Shown here one piece after another: positions 31,653 through 44,094 of a stretch of DNA of 64,000 nucleotides. The stretch is from Capitulum mitella. Lineage: Eukaryota > Arthropoda > Thecostraca > Pollicipedomorpha > Pollicipedidae. The notes beneath the pieces were generated by a model. It did not search any database. It saw nothing but the letters and a program-made list of their open reading frames with translations, and was not told where the DNA came from. Location of the stretch: assembly GCA_030062745.1 (NCBI GenBank), contig CP099842.1:29699307-29763306 (forward strand). Reading direction: 5' to 3'. Within the stretch, counting starts at the first letter, position 1. Each line of letters begins with the position of its first letter. Position numbers and translations under genes: made by a program.

Positions 31653-34600
31653 CTGGCGCCGGCGGGCAGCGCCGACCCGCGCAGCCCCGCGGCAACTCGG
31701 CGAGTCCGGCCGCGAGCCGCTGAGTCGCCGTCACGGCGTCCGCGAGGCGCAGCCGGGTCACGGCGCGGTCGTCCCCCGCACCGGTCCGCAGCGCCTCCCT
31801 CGGGCCGTAGCACCGCCGGCGGGCACGTGCAGCGCTCGGTGCGGCCGCGGGACGGGCCGGTCGGCCGCGGGTCGGGCCGCGCCGCTCCTCGGCGCCGGAC
31901 GGGCCCCGACTGCAGCGCCGCGCCGGGCCGCGCCGGCCGAGCGCCGCCGCCGGCCACGCCGACCCGGCGCAGGGCCAGCGCAGGGCCGGACCCCCGCCGG
32001 CGCCGTTCCCCGGCCCCCGCCGTTCCGCGCCACCCGTCACTTGGCACGGTGGATGGCGCAACCTCCGTCGCGTTCCGGGCCAAGTTGCGCGACGCGGTGG
32101 CCATCGGCCCGCCCCGTGACGCCACTGCCGCCGAGAGAACGACCCCAGCCCCACGGCCGCGATATCGACGAGCGTCAGATTACCGGTACTCGACGGCGCT
32201 GACAAACCGTCTCGCGTTCCGGTCCATCATCGGCCGACGTTTATAGAGGGTAATCGTCAGCGGCGCTGGCGGCTCGGCGGGCGCAATGCCAACAAACACA
32301 GCACGGCTACCGCCGTCGGCGTCACGGCCGCCGAGGACTCGCCATCCGTCTTGTCATCCGCGCGCCTGAGGCGGCACTCTCACGCCAGATGCAGCCGACG
32401 CTGTCAGCCAGAGGAGCGCCGCAGACGAGTGAACTAGATACGGCGCCAAGAGTACAAATCGGGCCGTCTGCGCTGCTCGCCTGGGTTGGTAGATTGTGCC
32501 GCATGTCCCGATAAACGCATCGCCCCGCACGTCTGCTCCGCAGCGGTGCAGCCGAGTGCATAACGTACAACGCACGACATACACCCGACAAACAATTATG
32601 CAAAATTCGGCGGCAGTAATGGTTCAGCCTCCCTGAGAGGGCAAGGAATTTAATCAGGCATACTGTTAGTGTTTTATTCCGCAAAACTCCGAAAATAAAG
32701 AAAAGTTTGGTATAATGGCATGACTTGCATCAGAAGAATGGCATTGCCCAATGTTGCCCAAATGGGCGTGTGCACAGAGGAATAATGATTTCTTCTTAGT
32801 CGCACATGCACAAAGCGTAACTGCACACGAAGAAAGATGTGGTGTTATCGTCCCCAAAAATGGAAGAATTTCTGCATACAGTGACCAGACTTTAAATACA
32901 AGTCGAACGCGGTTATTTTGGTCGAGTGCCGAGGCCAACATTCTTGGCCCTACGATGTCCGCTCGAAAGATGATCGCCGACGAACATCCCCTAATCTATT
33001 TCTCTGGTCGTTAGATCAAGGGATTAAACTTAACATTCCCGGATTAAGGCGGCCCCGGAGCACCTTCCTCCCAACGCGAACCGTGATTTCGCGTGCACCC
33101 GCCAACAGGCCAGACCGCCTGTCCGTCCCGCAATCGCGGGCTCCCAGGCACGGGTCCTCCAGTCCGGATCCAGCGGCGGCCACCCACGGCCCCTTCCGCC
33201 GCGGTCCTGCCGCCCGTCAGTCACCGTCTGAGCGGTGGCACACCGCCCGGGGCGACGCGCTGCGACCGGCCGGCAATTAGACGGAGCGTCGTCGCCGCCG
33301 GCGACCGCGCCGGAGGGTGCTCGAGCACACCTGACGGTCGCTGGGAGCCGGCTCGGCGAACCGATGCGGACAGATCGGGTCGGAAGCGTGCCGAGCGCGC
33401 ACACAGACAGATTCATCCTCACAGGTTCGACTCCAACTCGACAGGTCTGACGCTCACAGGCTTGCCCTCGGCCGCGTAGTTCCCGATCACCATGGCTTCC
33501 ACCAGATACGACCCCTTCATTGCCTCAATATTTACGTGTTTTGACATAATCTGGATATGGGTATTACGTTTACAATGAAAAACGTTTTTTACTAATCAAA
33601 AAATGGAACTCTCCTGCCTCAGGTCGACGTCTGACACACCAACGCGATCGCAGACGAACTGGCTGTCAACCGTTGCAACTGCGAATTTTGCAGCAAGCCT
33701 CGACTGACGCGACGTCAGCCGACAGCGGCGCTGAGATGCGACCATGGCTGAACTATGTGCGGCGCGTGATGATGTGAAGAGGATTGCGTCTCTTTCCTCA
33801 GTGTCTCTGCGTCACACAATAGGGATCCGCGTTGGCAGCTCACGTAATTCAGACCCGGGAATGACCGGGTAATAACCGGGGCAATACGTGAGCAAATTAT
33901 TCTTATTAGTTCCCAATACTGCTTACTGCAACTATTAACTTCTTCCTTAAATTAAGCAAACAGCAAAACAAACCCTCTGAACCAAGCATCACGGTATGTT
34001 ATGCTTCAAAACAAAAAGGCCATCGTGTCAAACTAAACAAAATAACAACTCCTTCTTTCAAAAGTCCCCATTACGTTTTGCAGCTTCCATGCAGTATCTA
34101 AGCCATGCATTCGTTCAGGGCATATAATTGCTCCCCGAGCGAAACGACAGGAGAGGAAAAGCTACCGGGTTTCCCCGACGCAGCGGACAAAGAACGCAGT
34201 AAACGTTTTTGCCCCCAGAGGGGCCGCTGTTCCAGGAGGTCGATTTCTTCAAGTGCAAACCGACTCGGACATCTCCACCACGACCGGAACCCGAGACAGA
34301 TTGTGCCGCAAGTCGCCTGCGCCTCAGCGGGTGCACCATTCCCGGGCCGGTTCCGGCGACCGAGGTCTGATGCGGTCCCTCCCTAACGGCTGACGGTCAA
34401 CAGTGGAGCACACAAAATGTCTGTCCCAGTCCCCTGTAAATGGCTGTGACTGAACAGACCTGACCGTTTCGATTCACCGTTGCAGATGTTACAATCTGTT
34501 CGGGCCAAGGTCTAGCCCAACATTCCACGGCACTTGCGCTATTACAAATGCGCCGTACCACACATGGTAAGACGTCAGTTTTCCAAACTGCCCGAGCCCT

Positions 34601-36070
34601 GGCTCGCGGCACATCAACATCCTGGAGACGTCTGAGCTTTACGATTGCCTTTAATGCGCCCTGCCGCGACATAAGCTCCACCGCCCGGCGATCAGCGCCG
34701 CAGGCAGGGCTGGAAAAAGCCGGCTCAAACTGAATTTATGCCAGCCAGTGGCTTTTATTAACTTCGGCCGATTTAAACCGGCTTGAATTAATAAAAGCCG
34801 GCTTAAATTACAGCTAAAAAAACTACCCATAAAAATTCTGACAAGCTATTTATTGGATGATTAGCTGTTCGCAACCTGTAGGGAGGTATGAGGGGAAGCG
34901 GTTATTTAAGCATGAGACGATTATTGTAGGGATAATGAGTTCAACACTGGCCCTATGAATATTCATTTCTGGGAATTTTTCTGAGCACAGTCTTTAATGC
35001 ATTGTGGCGGCACTGAAACACAAACAAATATTCCACCCTCGCAACAAACAAGGCCTCGTGGCATGCAAAACAGTTTGAAACTAAAACAACGTGTTGTGAT
35101 AGGTGGTACCAATGCAGCCAAGGACCCCCTCCCCCGCTTTCGGCCCGCATTTTCTATGAAAACCACTACCTTTCGTCTTCCCAGCAGGCGGTTTTCGTTT
35201 GATATCACTTCGCACTGAGCTCCAGCCCCCTCCCCATTAAGAAAATCCTGGATGCGCCCCTGATAGGTGGTGATAGGTGCAGTGCTCCACAGTTTGAGTC
35301 GGTAGCCACACAGGTAGGCAAGTGCATGAGCTAGTGGTAGGTAGATGCCTGGTACTCTGGAAGAGCTGCCAATCTAGGACACTTTCCCTTTTGGCTGTTT
35401 GGCCTGAACTTTTCATCTCAAAGAGCCATAGCTGTCACGGTTCAACCTACCGGTATCGTGCATCTCTCCTGCCCACCTAAGCATTCTCGTTTTCTGCTCT
35501 TTCTTTCCTTCAAAGCACTCTGTTCTGTTTTAAGACAGGAGATAAATGTCAGCTCATAGTGAAGGTATTTCTGGTCCAATCAGATTTTAGACACTGGATT
35601 TCCACCTACTGGTAGGTACACCCTCCCAGCACCCAACAAGACCTCGAATTTGGTTAATGGATTCACTTACTTCCCACCAAGAATATTATATGCTGAAGAA
35701 TGACTACATTCCCACATTCCTTCCTCTCAGCATTTCTGCTCAACTGTGACTTTCTTTTTTTCATTCAGCTGTTCAGCTGTGACTGCGTGTCATGAGTTCT
35801 TAAGATGAGACTGTGACTGATGTAGTGTTGGGCCTCAGTCTTCAAGATGATAGTTTTGGTCTTTACCAGCCAGTTCCAAAAGCACTGTGATTCCTAACCT
35901 GAATAGTTTACTTTATTATTTCGCGGCAACAAGCCGTAAGTGGCTGAAATTAAATTGTGTTGTCTGGTTTATACCACTAGGTGGCTTAAATGAATTTAGA
36001 CCAGCTGGTTTAAACCATGGTTTAAACCGGTTTAAACCAGGCACTGGCTGAAATCTGACAACCCTGGCTA
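31653..36070. other. Non-coding DNA with strong CpG island
   Basis: About 31650-32340 and 33030-33480 are very CpG-rich; the first could be a promoter region for the minus-strand membrane-protein transcript. About 34730-36050 is AT-richer and less CpG-dense. No exon or RNA gene is supported. Confidence 0.4.
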
Positions 36071-36074
36071 CCGG

Positions 36075-36345
36075 ACGGCCTCCCGACCGCAGGGTCCTCT
36101 CTTACACCATCTCCGGCCGCAGGGTCCTCTCCTCCACCCCTGGTCGCAGGGTCCTCTCCTCCGCCCCTAGCTGCAGGGTCTTCTCCTCCGCCATCTGGCC
36201 GCAGGGTCCTCTCCTCCGCCCCTGGTCGCAGGGTCCTCTCCTCCGCCATCTGGCCGCCGGGTCCTCTCCTGCGTCCCTGGCTGCAGGGTCCTCTCATCTG
36301 CTCCTGGTCGCAGCGAGTCCTCTACTCCGTCCCTGATCGCAAGGC
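36075..36345. repeat. Minisatellite with GCAGGGTCCTCTCCTCCGCC unit
   Basis: Roughly ten imperfect units of 21-30 bp. The long minus-strand frame rich in Glu/Asp/Gly is the repeat translated. Confidence 0.85.
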
Positions 36346-36970
36346 CCTCTCCGCGGCCGCCGCCGGAAGACAGGCGGACATCACCAGCCGGCGGCGGTCA
36401 GGTCGCCGGCGTCGATAATGGCCGGCTCGCGGTCCACAGGACATCGGCGGCCGGCCGGCGGGCGTCCGGCCGGCTGCCGACCGGCGAGAGAAGCACCTGG
36501 CCGCACCCGGCCGGCCGCGGCCGCGCTAACGACCGGCGACAGGCGAGCCGGCCGTCAGCGGCGCCAGGCCGGCGGCCGGCACCTCAGGCCCGGCCCGGCC
36601 CCCGGGGACCGCCTGACCGGCTGACCGTCCGCCCTCGACCGCGGCCAGTCAGTACAACAGGGAGCCATCTGCCCCCTCCAGCGACGCCGGGAGCTGAGGC
36701 ACAGGGATGCTGTCACTGAGCGGTCACATCGACACAACCCCGCGACAAACGAACAGCGAACCAGCCCTGCGTGAAGTTTCGTATCGCTGGCCACGGCGGG
36801 AGGCCATGACGAATCGAACTCACGCTGAAGTCCCTGAGCCGCAATGCCTGCTCAGCGTCTTCGGTCACTTTCGCGTTTTAATACCAACATACACGAGCCC
36901 AGCTAATATCACAACCAGTGTCCGTGAGGCAGTTTCAGCCAGCGTCTGCACCAAGGGAAAAACGACTGCC
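36346..36970. other. CpG-rich non-coding DNA
   Basis: GGCCGG-rich sequence to about 36650, then ordinary DNA. No exon supported. Confidence 0.4.
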
Positions 36971-37058
36971 AATGTACGCGTGCCGTTAGTTAGTTAGTTA
37001 TTGGGGCTTAGGGGCGCACCGACTGCAGGGTCATTCGGCGCCCAAATGTACGCGTGCC
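36971..37058 (-). mobile_element. Second 60-bp hairpin retroposon with 14-bp target-site duplication
   Basis: The 60-bp insert at 36985-37044 is flanked by perfect 14-bp repeats AATGTACGCGTGCC (36971-36984 and 37045-37058; the last base of the insert is ambiguous). Its hairpin body is identical to the copy at 13490-13549. The tail repeat differs: CTAA units instead of CCAA on the minus strand. The shared body with different target duplications shows two independent insertions. Confidence 0.88.
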
Positions 37059-38805
37059 ATTCCCGGCTCGACGTGCAATGGTCACAGTGTGGCCACGAAG
37101 ACAGACGGCTTTAACCGTCCAAGCCGCGCACCTCTGACAGGTTTCCAATGACCTCTCACACCGAGCTGATGTACTGTAGTCCGAAAACGAGCACTCAGTT
37201 TGACTCCGTACGACCCATCCTGACGTTGCGAGGCCTGAAGGTGATTTACGAGCTCCAGGGCACCAGACACGCTCTCAATATCTGAAATTATCGAATGTAC
37301 GATACGACTTACGTTTAAAGTTCTTTCCGTTTGCCAATGAACTGATAACTTCAAGTCGAATTTTTTAAAAAGATCGCACTCTATACGATAACACTCATTC
37401 AATTCATACACATGTTTATGCCAAACGACGTTTGGCGGCACCCTTTCTGTAATTCATAAGCCTGCTGGGGCGAAACGACGTTTGGAAGGCTTGTGCCATT
37501 GAGTGGAAACGTAATCTAAAAGAACCGTGGTGGAAGCAATGTGCCTGTCGTTTTGGAAGTTTGGAAGAAGTTTCACTTCACCATTGAGTTTGGCCTGAAC
37601 GCGGACGGCACAGTGTAAAAGCTTGAAATCCGTATGGAAAAATGGAACCAAAAACAGATGGACGATTTGACAACGAGTGATTTTTATAACTTGTTCCACA
37701 TATCTTTAAATATTTCATATACGTAACGTCAACCACATAACTTTTCATCTTTATTTGTTTGATTTGCTTATGTTTCATTGATCTGCCTAACTTTACTACT
37801 CAATTTCACGCTTTTTGATAAGGCGCCGACATAATCGGATCTGCAGTAATTCTCTTATGAAATTCTGTCCTCTTCACATATTCAGACATACCTTAGAGCT
37901 ACTTTCGTGAATGCAACTCGGTCAATTATGACGTTAGCCCTTACAACACAATGCTCTTCTCTACCGACACAACTTGTAACTCTTCCAAACCGTTGTAGGT
38001 CCCTATTACGTGATTCACTTCCTGCGGACGCAATGCAGAATTATTTTAAGACCCGTATGATGTGATCATGTCCACAACACGTTTTACATCTACCACTCAT
38101 ACGGCAGCATGACCACTTTCCACCTTGTACCTCTCAACCATGCGCTCAAGGATGCGTGTTTCCATTGTTTGTTTTGTTTTTGTTTTCGTTTTTGTTTTGA
38201 TCTTCGTTTTGTTTTGCAAAATAAGTGTCGGCTACAAAAGAAACAAGCAGACATAAACTGCCACATCGTTCACGAAAACAGCTAAATATGTCGTAAAAAA
38301 GACAAATTATCGCATAAAAGCATTGAAATGCTCACAGTTTCACACATCACGCACAGAGAAGCCAAAAGGAAGAATCAAAACGACAAGCATTCCTACTTAA
38401 AGTCTGAGAAACAATTACCTTCCCTTACGAAAGCCTGCGACGCTGCCACGGTGAACAATACGACTGCCCGGACAAGACCCTCCTACCGCGACCACAGGCA
38501 CGGACTCCGCAACAGCCAACAACACACTCCAGTCCACAACATCAGTTTCTACGAGGACAGACGCCGCCGCTGATGAGCCGCGCCGCCCAGGCAGACCTCA
38601 GGCAGCCTCGGCTCGCCGTCCGTTGGTCGGCCGTCGGCCGGCCGACGGCCGCGCCGTCCGCCGCCCGGAGCGCTGAACGGCCCCTCCGCGGCAGGCGACG
38701 ATTAATCGGCGCCGATGAGCGGCCGCGGGCAGAAACCGCGGCAGAACGAGCGGCGGCGTCCGACCCGGCCGGCCGCTCACCTGATGGACGACCCGGCCGC
38801 CGACA
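37059..38805. other. No gene recognised; short low-complexity tracts
   Basis: Two adjacent minus-strand open frames (37082-37441, 37454-37699) have balanced composition but no motif I can name; each contains a copy of AAACGACGTTTGG. A TTTTG-type tract lies at about 38165-38220. A CpG-rich block lies at 38570-38800. Confidence 0.35.
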
Positions 38806-39185
38806 GAACGTGACGTCAGAGTCACCCGGCCACTGACAGAGCGACGCCAGAGTCGGCAGCCGCTGACCGAGATTGACGTCAGAGTCTCCAGCCGCTGACC
38901 GAGATTGACGTCAGTCTCCAGTCGCTGACAGAGAGCCACGTCAGAGTTACCCGGCCACTGACAGAGAGCGAAGCCAGAATCGGCAGCCGCTGACCGAGAT
39001 TGACGTCAGAGTCTCCAGCCACTGACAGAGAGCGACGTCAGAGTCACCCGACCGCTGACAGAGCGCGATGTCAGAGTCTGCAGCCGCCGGCAGAGAGCGA
39101 CTTCAGAGTCATCCGGCCGCTGACCGAGAGCGACGTCAGAATAAGCAGCCACTGACAGAGGGCAACGTCAGTCTGCAGCCCCTGG
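38806..39185. repeat. Minisatellite of about 33 bp with CRE-like TGACGTCA cores
   Basis: Around eleven units of the type AGCCGCTGACCGAGATTGAC followed by GTCAGAGTCTCC. Perfect TGACGTCA occurs at 38811-38818, 38874-38881, 38906-38913 and 39001-39008, with one more at 39464-39471 outside the array. Remaining units carry one-base variants. Confidence 0.88.
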
Positions 39186-40992
39186 CAGCGCCATCAGAGA
39201 GCAGAGACAACACGCCTCGTCGAATACAACGCCCCCGTCCGCCTTGCAGCTCGTAACCAGCAGAGACCCTTCCCCGTCCCAGCAGCGACCCAGCCGCACT
39301 CAGGCCCGTCTGGCACGTTCGGCACGCACGGCGGGCCGCAGACGGCGCAGACCGCCGGATATTGGCGGCGCCGGCCGGCACCCGGCGTCCTGATCAGTCC
39401 AGGGAACGCTCCCACCGAGGAGACGGTACGTCCCGCAACAACACCCCACCGCCGACGTCAGACTGACGTCAGGCGGACCCGGCCCATCAGCAGTGCGTGC
39501 AGCAAGATCGATCACCGAAGGCGTGAGAAGGCCGGACAAGATAGCGAGGAAAGCCGCAGACACGGCGGCACGGTCAGAGTTTGCACGGCGTCGGTAACAT
39601 CGGGATAACGCGAATCAGACGAGATCCGTGCCGCTGCGTTCCCCGTTTCAGCAAGATATCAAGAAATGAAAATTCGTGCGCTTCGCGCACAGACTTAACG
39701 TCTAAAATCGCGTTACTATTTCTTCACGCGCAGAACAAAAATATTAAAACGTCCAAGACAACGCCATTTTGTACACGAACCTTACAGGAATTCCATCACC
39801 AGTCAGAGAACGGCGTACACTTCCAGACGTCCGCTCTGTCGAAATGGATCGCACCATACCACAGCAGTCAGTCTAAAGCAGCGCCGCACATTTTCTTCCC
39901 ATAGGACGTGGACCCACATCGCTGAGGGGCCAGCCTCCTTCGTGTGCGTACCGGCCCATTCGAGCGCCGTCCGCGCCCGGGCGCGGCCAATTTCGGCAGG
40001 ATCGGCCGGGCGACGGCGCCCTCCGCCGACCACAATCCCGGGCTAGAGCGCAATCTTGCCGGCTCGGCGCCGCCTCAATCTCCCCGATCGCAGCGAGAGC
40101 GGCGCTCGAGCCGTCAACACCGGCCGCCCTCGGCCGCCGCCCGGCGCCCGGCGACCACACAGGCCGCACCGAAAAAAGGACACCAAGAGAATCTCCGTTT
40201 CAGGGCGAAAGTTCCACTACTGCAAAGCGCACATGGCCTCAGCAAGTGAAATCGTCTCTGAAAGCGGACCGGCAGCATGGGACAACGGATCGATTTGAAA
40301 ATGATTAAAAACAGATGTAACGGCCTGTGGTAAACTCCATATCCCTTTCGAGCCCTTCAGATGTGTTTTAAAGCACTTTGTAATTCACTTGTTTAGCTGA
40401 GAGCCGGGAGCCCTTACGACGCGCAGAATGAATGCCAACAGCGAAAAGTTTGCTCATGAAGAGGAAATTCAGTATAGCAAACAAGAAAAGGAAGCTTAAA
40501 GTGTTAGCAGACCAAGCTTTCCAGACTAGAATAGTTCAAATTTATTCATACGAAAAGCATTTCACGTCCGCCCACTTTCATAACAGTGGACTCCCAATTA
40601 CAACAAGAATCGTGGCAGGGCGAAGAATGGTACAAAATGGAAGCCTTTGGCTGCATTGTCAGTCATTTCTTAGAAAAAAGACGATATCTTCCATATATTT
40701 GCGATGCGGAATCACCACGTAATGGAATAATAAAACAAACCGCAAAGAAAGTCACCAAATGCCCCGAAACACGTGGACGAAGGGAGAGAAAGAATCATGC
40801 CTTCCCGTCACATTCTTTGCAATTTTTTCAGTCAATCTTGCGCGGTACTGCATGGAAACAACAGCCTGAAAGCTTGTCAACGTGCCTCTCTTGTTTTGGC
40901 GCTTGCAATTAATCATTCCACGAAGTACAGAATGACGCCGAGTTCCAGGTGCAAGTACCACCTGTCGGACGGCGGAGGAACTAGCGACTCAC
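39186..40992. other. Non-coding DNA
   Basis: CpG-rich blocks at about 39290-39560 and 39950-40160. No exon with supporting splice sites was found. On the minus strand this DNA is intron downstream of the 40993-41093 exon donor. Confidence 0.4.
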
Positions 40993-41093
40993 CCGACCCG
41001 CTCCTTGTAGAGATGGCCACGCCGGTCGTCCGTCTCCTGGTCCGTGTCGCTGCTCGAGTCCCGGTACGAATTGTATCCCCGCCTGGAGTCCAT
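40993..41093 (-). CDS. Candidate first coding exon, Ser/Asp/Arg-rich (BTBD10-like or the membrane protein)
   Basis: From a methionine at 41093-41091 the minus strand reads MDSRRGYNSYRDSSSDTDQE then TDDRRGHLYKERV, ending at a consensus donor (GTGAGT from 40992) in phase 2. Balanced, hydrophilic composition and the strong donor suggest a real exon. An acceptor-like CAG precedes base 41105, so it could also be an internal exon whose ATG is not the start. Two downstream minus-strand acceptors accept phase 2. One is the BTB exon at 19038, giving an N-terminus reminiscent of the Ser/Arg-rich start of BTBD10. The other is the membrane-protein exon at 31652. The sequence alone does not choose. Confidence 0.6.
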
Positions 41094-41105
41094 CACTGGC
41101 CCCAC

Positions 41106-43594
41106 CTGTCGCCATCACACACACTGCTCACTCCGAAATGCCCCGGGACAGAAAGGAAAATCTATCAGGGTCGCGGACTTTGGACACTATCAAGCGTTTT
41201 GTTTCAGGTGTCTACGTCAGACGCATGCATATCGATACCACATGGGCACGCTCGCTAGAGTATGTGTATGACAAGCATCACTGCATCGTTACAATACCCC
41301 GAGGGTTCCTACCAATGATCATTAAAACCCACTCACCACTTTAGTGATTTAGCATTTTAGTGATTCCCAGAAGATGTACATAATCTACACAAAGCATGTC
41401 ATTATCATTGCATACAGTTTTTGTCATCCCAAGATAACTCACAATGGATGTTTGCCCATCCAGTTTCATAGTTACCGTAAATGTTAAAAAGCCATCAGCA
41501 GACGTCAAGAAGTTCAGTGCATTCTGTGATGTTCTTATATTTCTCCTGGAATCAATTATGTTGTCTGATACACCCATGTCTTAGAGAGACTGCAAATCAC
41601 AGAGCATTTTCCGTGTCCCTCAACCTCCATCCCAGTTGTGACTAGGGTTTTGAATGCATATAGTCTGCTGTTCCTGGACTGTTCTAAATCATGCCTTGAC
41701 TGAAACCAACATTTGCTGAAATCAGCATTCCTCAACACTCATTAACAGTCCCATTTTCAGTCAGATAGGTGTATCAAGGGGCACTTATTCCAGAGATTTT
41801 GTCTTTTTCTTTATTTTTAAGACAACTTTTTATCTGGTACATTCACACAAGTTTTGCCAGTTAGGGAATGCTGGAAAAGGGGAAATGGCCTTGAGGCTTT
41901 CTTGGAATAAGAAGAGCAATGAGTTTGAGATTCATTTCTTTTGAGAGGGCTTTGGCCTGCCAAATGTTGATCTCAATCGACCCATACTGATTTGGGCCAA
42001 CCCAATGTTAGTTTGGGCCCCTCCCAATATTTTCTGTCCACTTAAAAGGGAAATGAGTAATAATAACCAAAATAATGGCCACAGAAGATAACATACAGGC
42101 AGAAGGTAAAGAATGAAGTCTACTGCAATGTCTTTATCTATCCATCTCCTATCTATATATACACCTATATACGTGGGGATAAATGTAATTTTTAATGTGA
42201 TAAATATTGAGCAGAAAATCTTGAAAATTTCCACTGGTCAAAATAAACTGGGCTAAATCCACTGAGAAACCCACATCTGAGGGAAGGCTAGATTGTTGGG
42301 CCCATGGCTCAGCCCCCAATCATTAAAAGAAATCAATGCCCATGAGGTTACTTATAACTTGCATGGCCTACTGCTTGTTATTTGTGTCCTCCCTGATATG
42401 CTTCTTGTAGTCTATGCCAATGGCAAAAGACAGATGTCAGAGTCCTAACAGCACCTGAAAACTTTATCTATCATTCAACCATTAATGTCATACAATCTGA
42501 CCTATGCAAAACTGGTCAACTATTCTGTGTCAAAAGGTGACTGTATAAGCAGGTAAGAGTGCTGGAAGTCTGGGATGATGATTTTCTGGGGGATGATGAC
42601 ATTTGCCATTTTGACTTTTGCAGGAAAAATGCTAGGGAAAGGGGACAATAAAATCCCAGTAATGTGTGGGATAGCATGTCACCTAACATCCAGTCCAAAG
42701 CTGCACCATTATGGAATGGGGTCTCTAATGCCTTCCCTAACCTGAGAATACTGAAAGCTATGATGGAAAGAAAGGACTCAAAAAACATTGTTTTCCTCAC
42801 TTGTCCTGAAGACATGATAACAACACTGCTCACAGCTACCAAGATTAGTGTTTTATGAAAAGAACTAAATCCACAAGACAAACTGATGCTTGTGAATACT
42901 GGACTTCTCCATGATAAGTGGCACTTTCCCCTCCTGCCCTTGTACCCAAATCAAAGCTGTTGCTGCCAAACATATCAGGCTTGTTCCTAGACCATAATAT
43001 TACATCCTTGAAAAAGCAAGTAAGCCATAATGCATAACAACATTTGGAATTTAGAAACAAACTATAAATTAGCCTAAAATTGCTGGACTGCATTGTGCAT
43101 CTCCAGTGAGCATATGAGACAAAACACAAGTTCACTAATATTGCAAAACAATTAATAAGAACACTGTGGCATGAGCAAAACTGAGGAGCTAATGAGTACT
43201 GCCCTCAACTCATTATGCAAATAGTGTGCCAAATATCATTTGTTATTCATAGCAACAAGTTAGTGACCATTCACAGCTAACTGCATCGAAGGGAAACAGA
43301 CTTAGAAGGCTTGTTAGTCCTTCATACCATTGCCTAAGCAACCCATACCAACGTAAGTAGGTACATAAGTACGCAGAGAGCTCACGGATTAATGGTGATT
43401 AATAGCCATGATAGCCATGACAGATCGGGATACAGGAACATGCAGACCACAATCGGTTCGTTACCTCCGGTTGAAAGAACCGTGACCCAGAAAGGAAAAT
43501 AATAGTGAAGGGGTAGAGCTTACTTTTCTGTCATTACCGCGAGACAAAGCCTCAACTTCTCTCCAGGACCATTGCGCAGCACGAGACTGAAAAA
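41106..43594. other. AT-rich, CpG-depleted non-coding DNA
   Basis: From about 41340 to 43300 the CpG dinucleotide almost disappears (a handful in 2 kb), in sharp contrast to the DNA on the left. No exon is supported, although short frames such as 42664-42858 (plus) are composition-wise plausible. Confidence 0.5.
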
Positions 43595-44094
43595 NNNNNN
43601 NNNNNNNNNNNNNNNNNNNNNNNNNNNNNNNNNNNNNNNNNNNNNNNNNNNNNNNNNNNNNNNNNNNNNNNNNNNNNNNNNNNNNNNNNNNNNNNNNNNN
43701 NNNNNNNNNNNNNNNNNNNNNNNNNNNNNNNNNNNNNNNNNNNNNNNNNNNNNNNNNNNNNNNNNNNNNNNNNNNNNNNNNNNNNNNNNNNNNNNNNNNN
43801 NNNNNNNNNNNNNNNNNNNNNNNNNNNNNNNNNNNNNNNNNNNNNNNNNNNNNNNNNNNNNNNNNNNNNNNNNNNNNNNNNNNNNNNNNNNNNNNNNNNN
43901 NNNNNNNNNNNNNNNNNNNNNNNNNNNNNNNNNNNNNNNNNNNNNNNNNNNNNNNNNNNNNNNNNNNNNNNNNNNNNNNNNNNNNNNNNNNNNNNNNNNN
44001 NNNNNNNNNNNNNNNNNNNNNNNNNNNNNNNNNNNNNNNNNNNNNNNNNNNNNNNNNNNNNNNNNNNNNNNNNNNNNNNNNNNNNNNNNNNNNN
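43595..44094. other. Assembly gap (500 N)
   Basis: Exactly 500 consecutive N, a conventional placeholder for a scaffold gap of unknown size. Translations across it are meaningless. Confidence 0.99.

Noticed and set aside
31653..32125. Upstream extension of the membrane-protein frame to a methionine at 32125
   Set aside because: The extra residues are Arg/Gly/Pro-rich, as in any frame of this CpG island; I prefer a shorter exon starting near 31652.
36805..36830. tRNA-like T-loop (GAGTTCGATTC on minus) and similar motifs near 3385 and 33424
   Set aside because: The T-arm does not pair, and no acceptor stem, anticodon arm or D-arm could be assembled around any of them.
37082..37699. Two adjacent minus-strand open frames with balanced composition
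   Set aside because: No domain recognised and a stop between them; could be chance or a decayed element.
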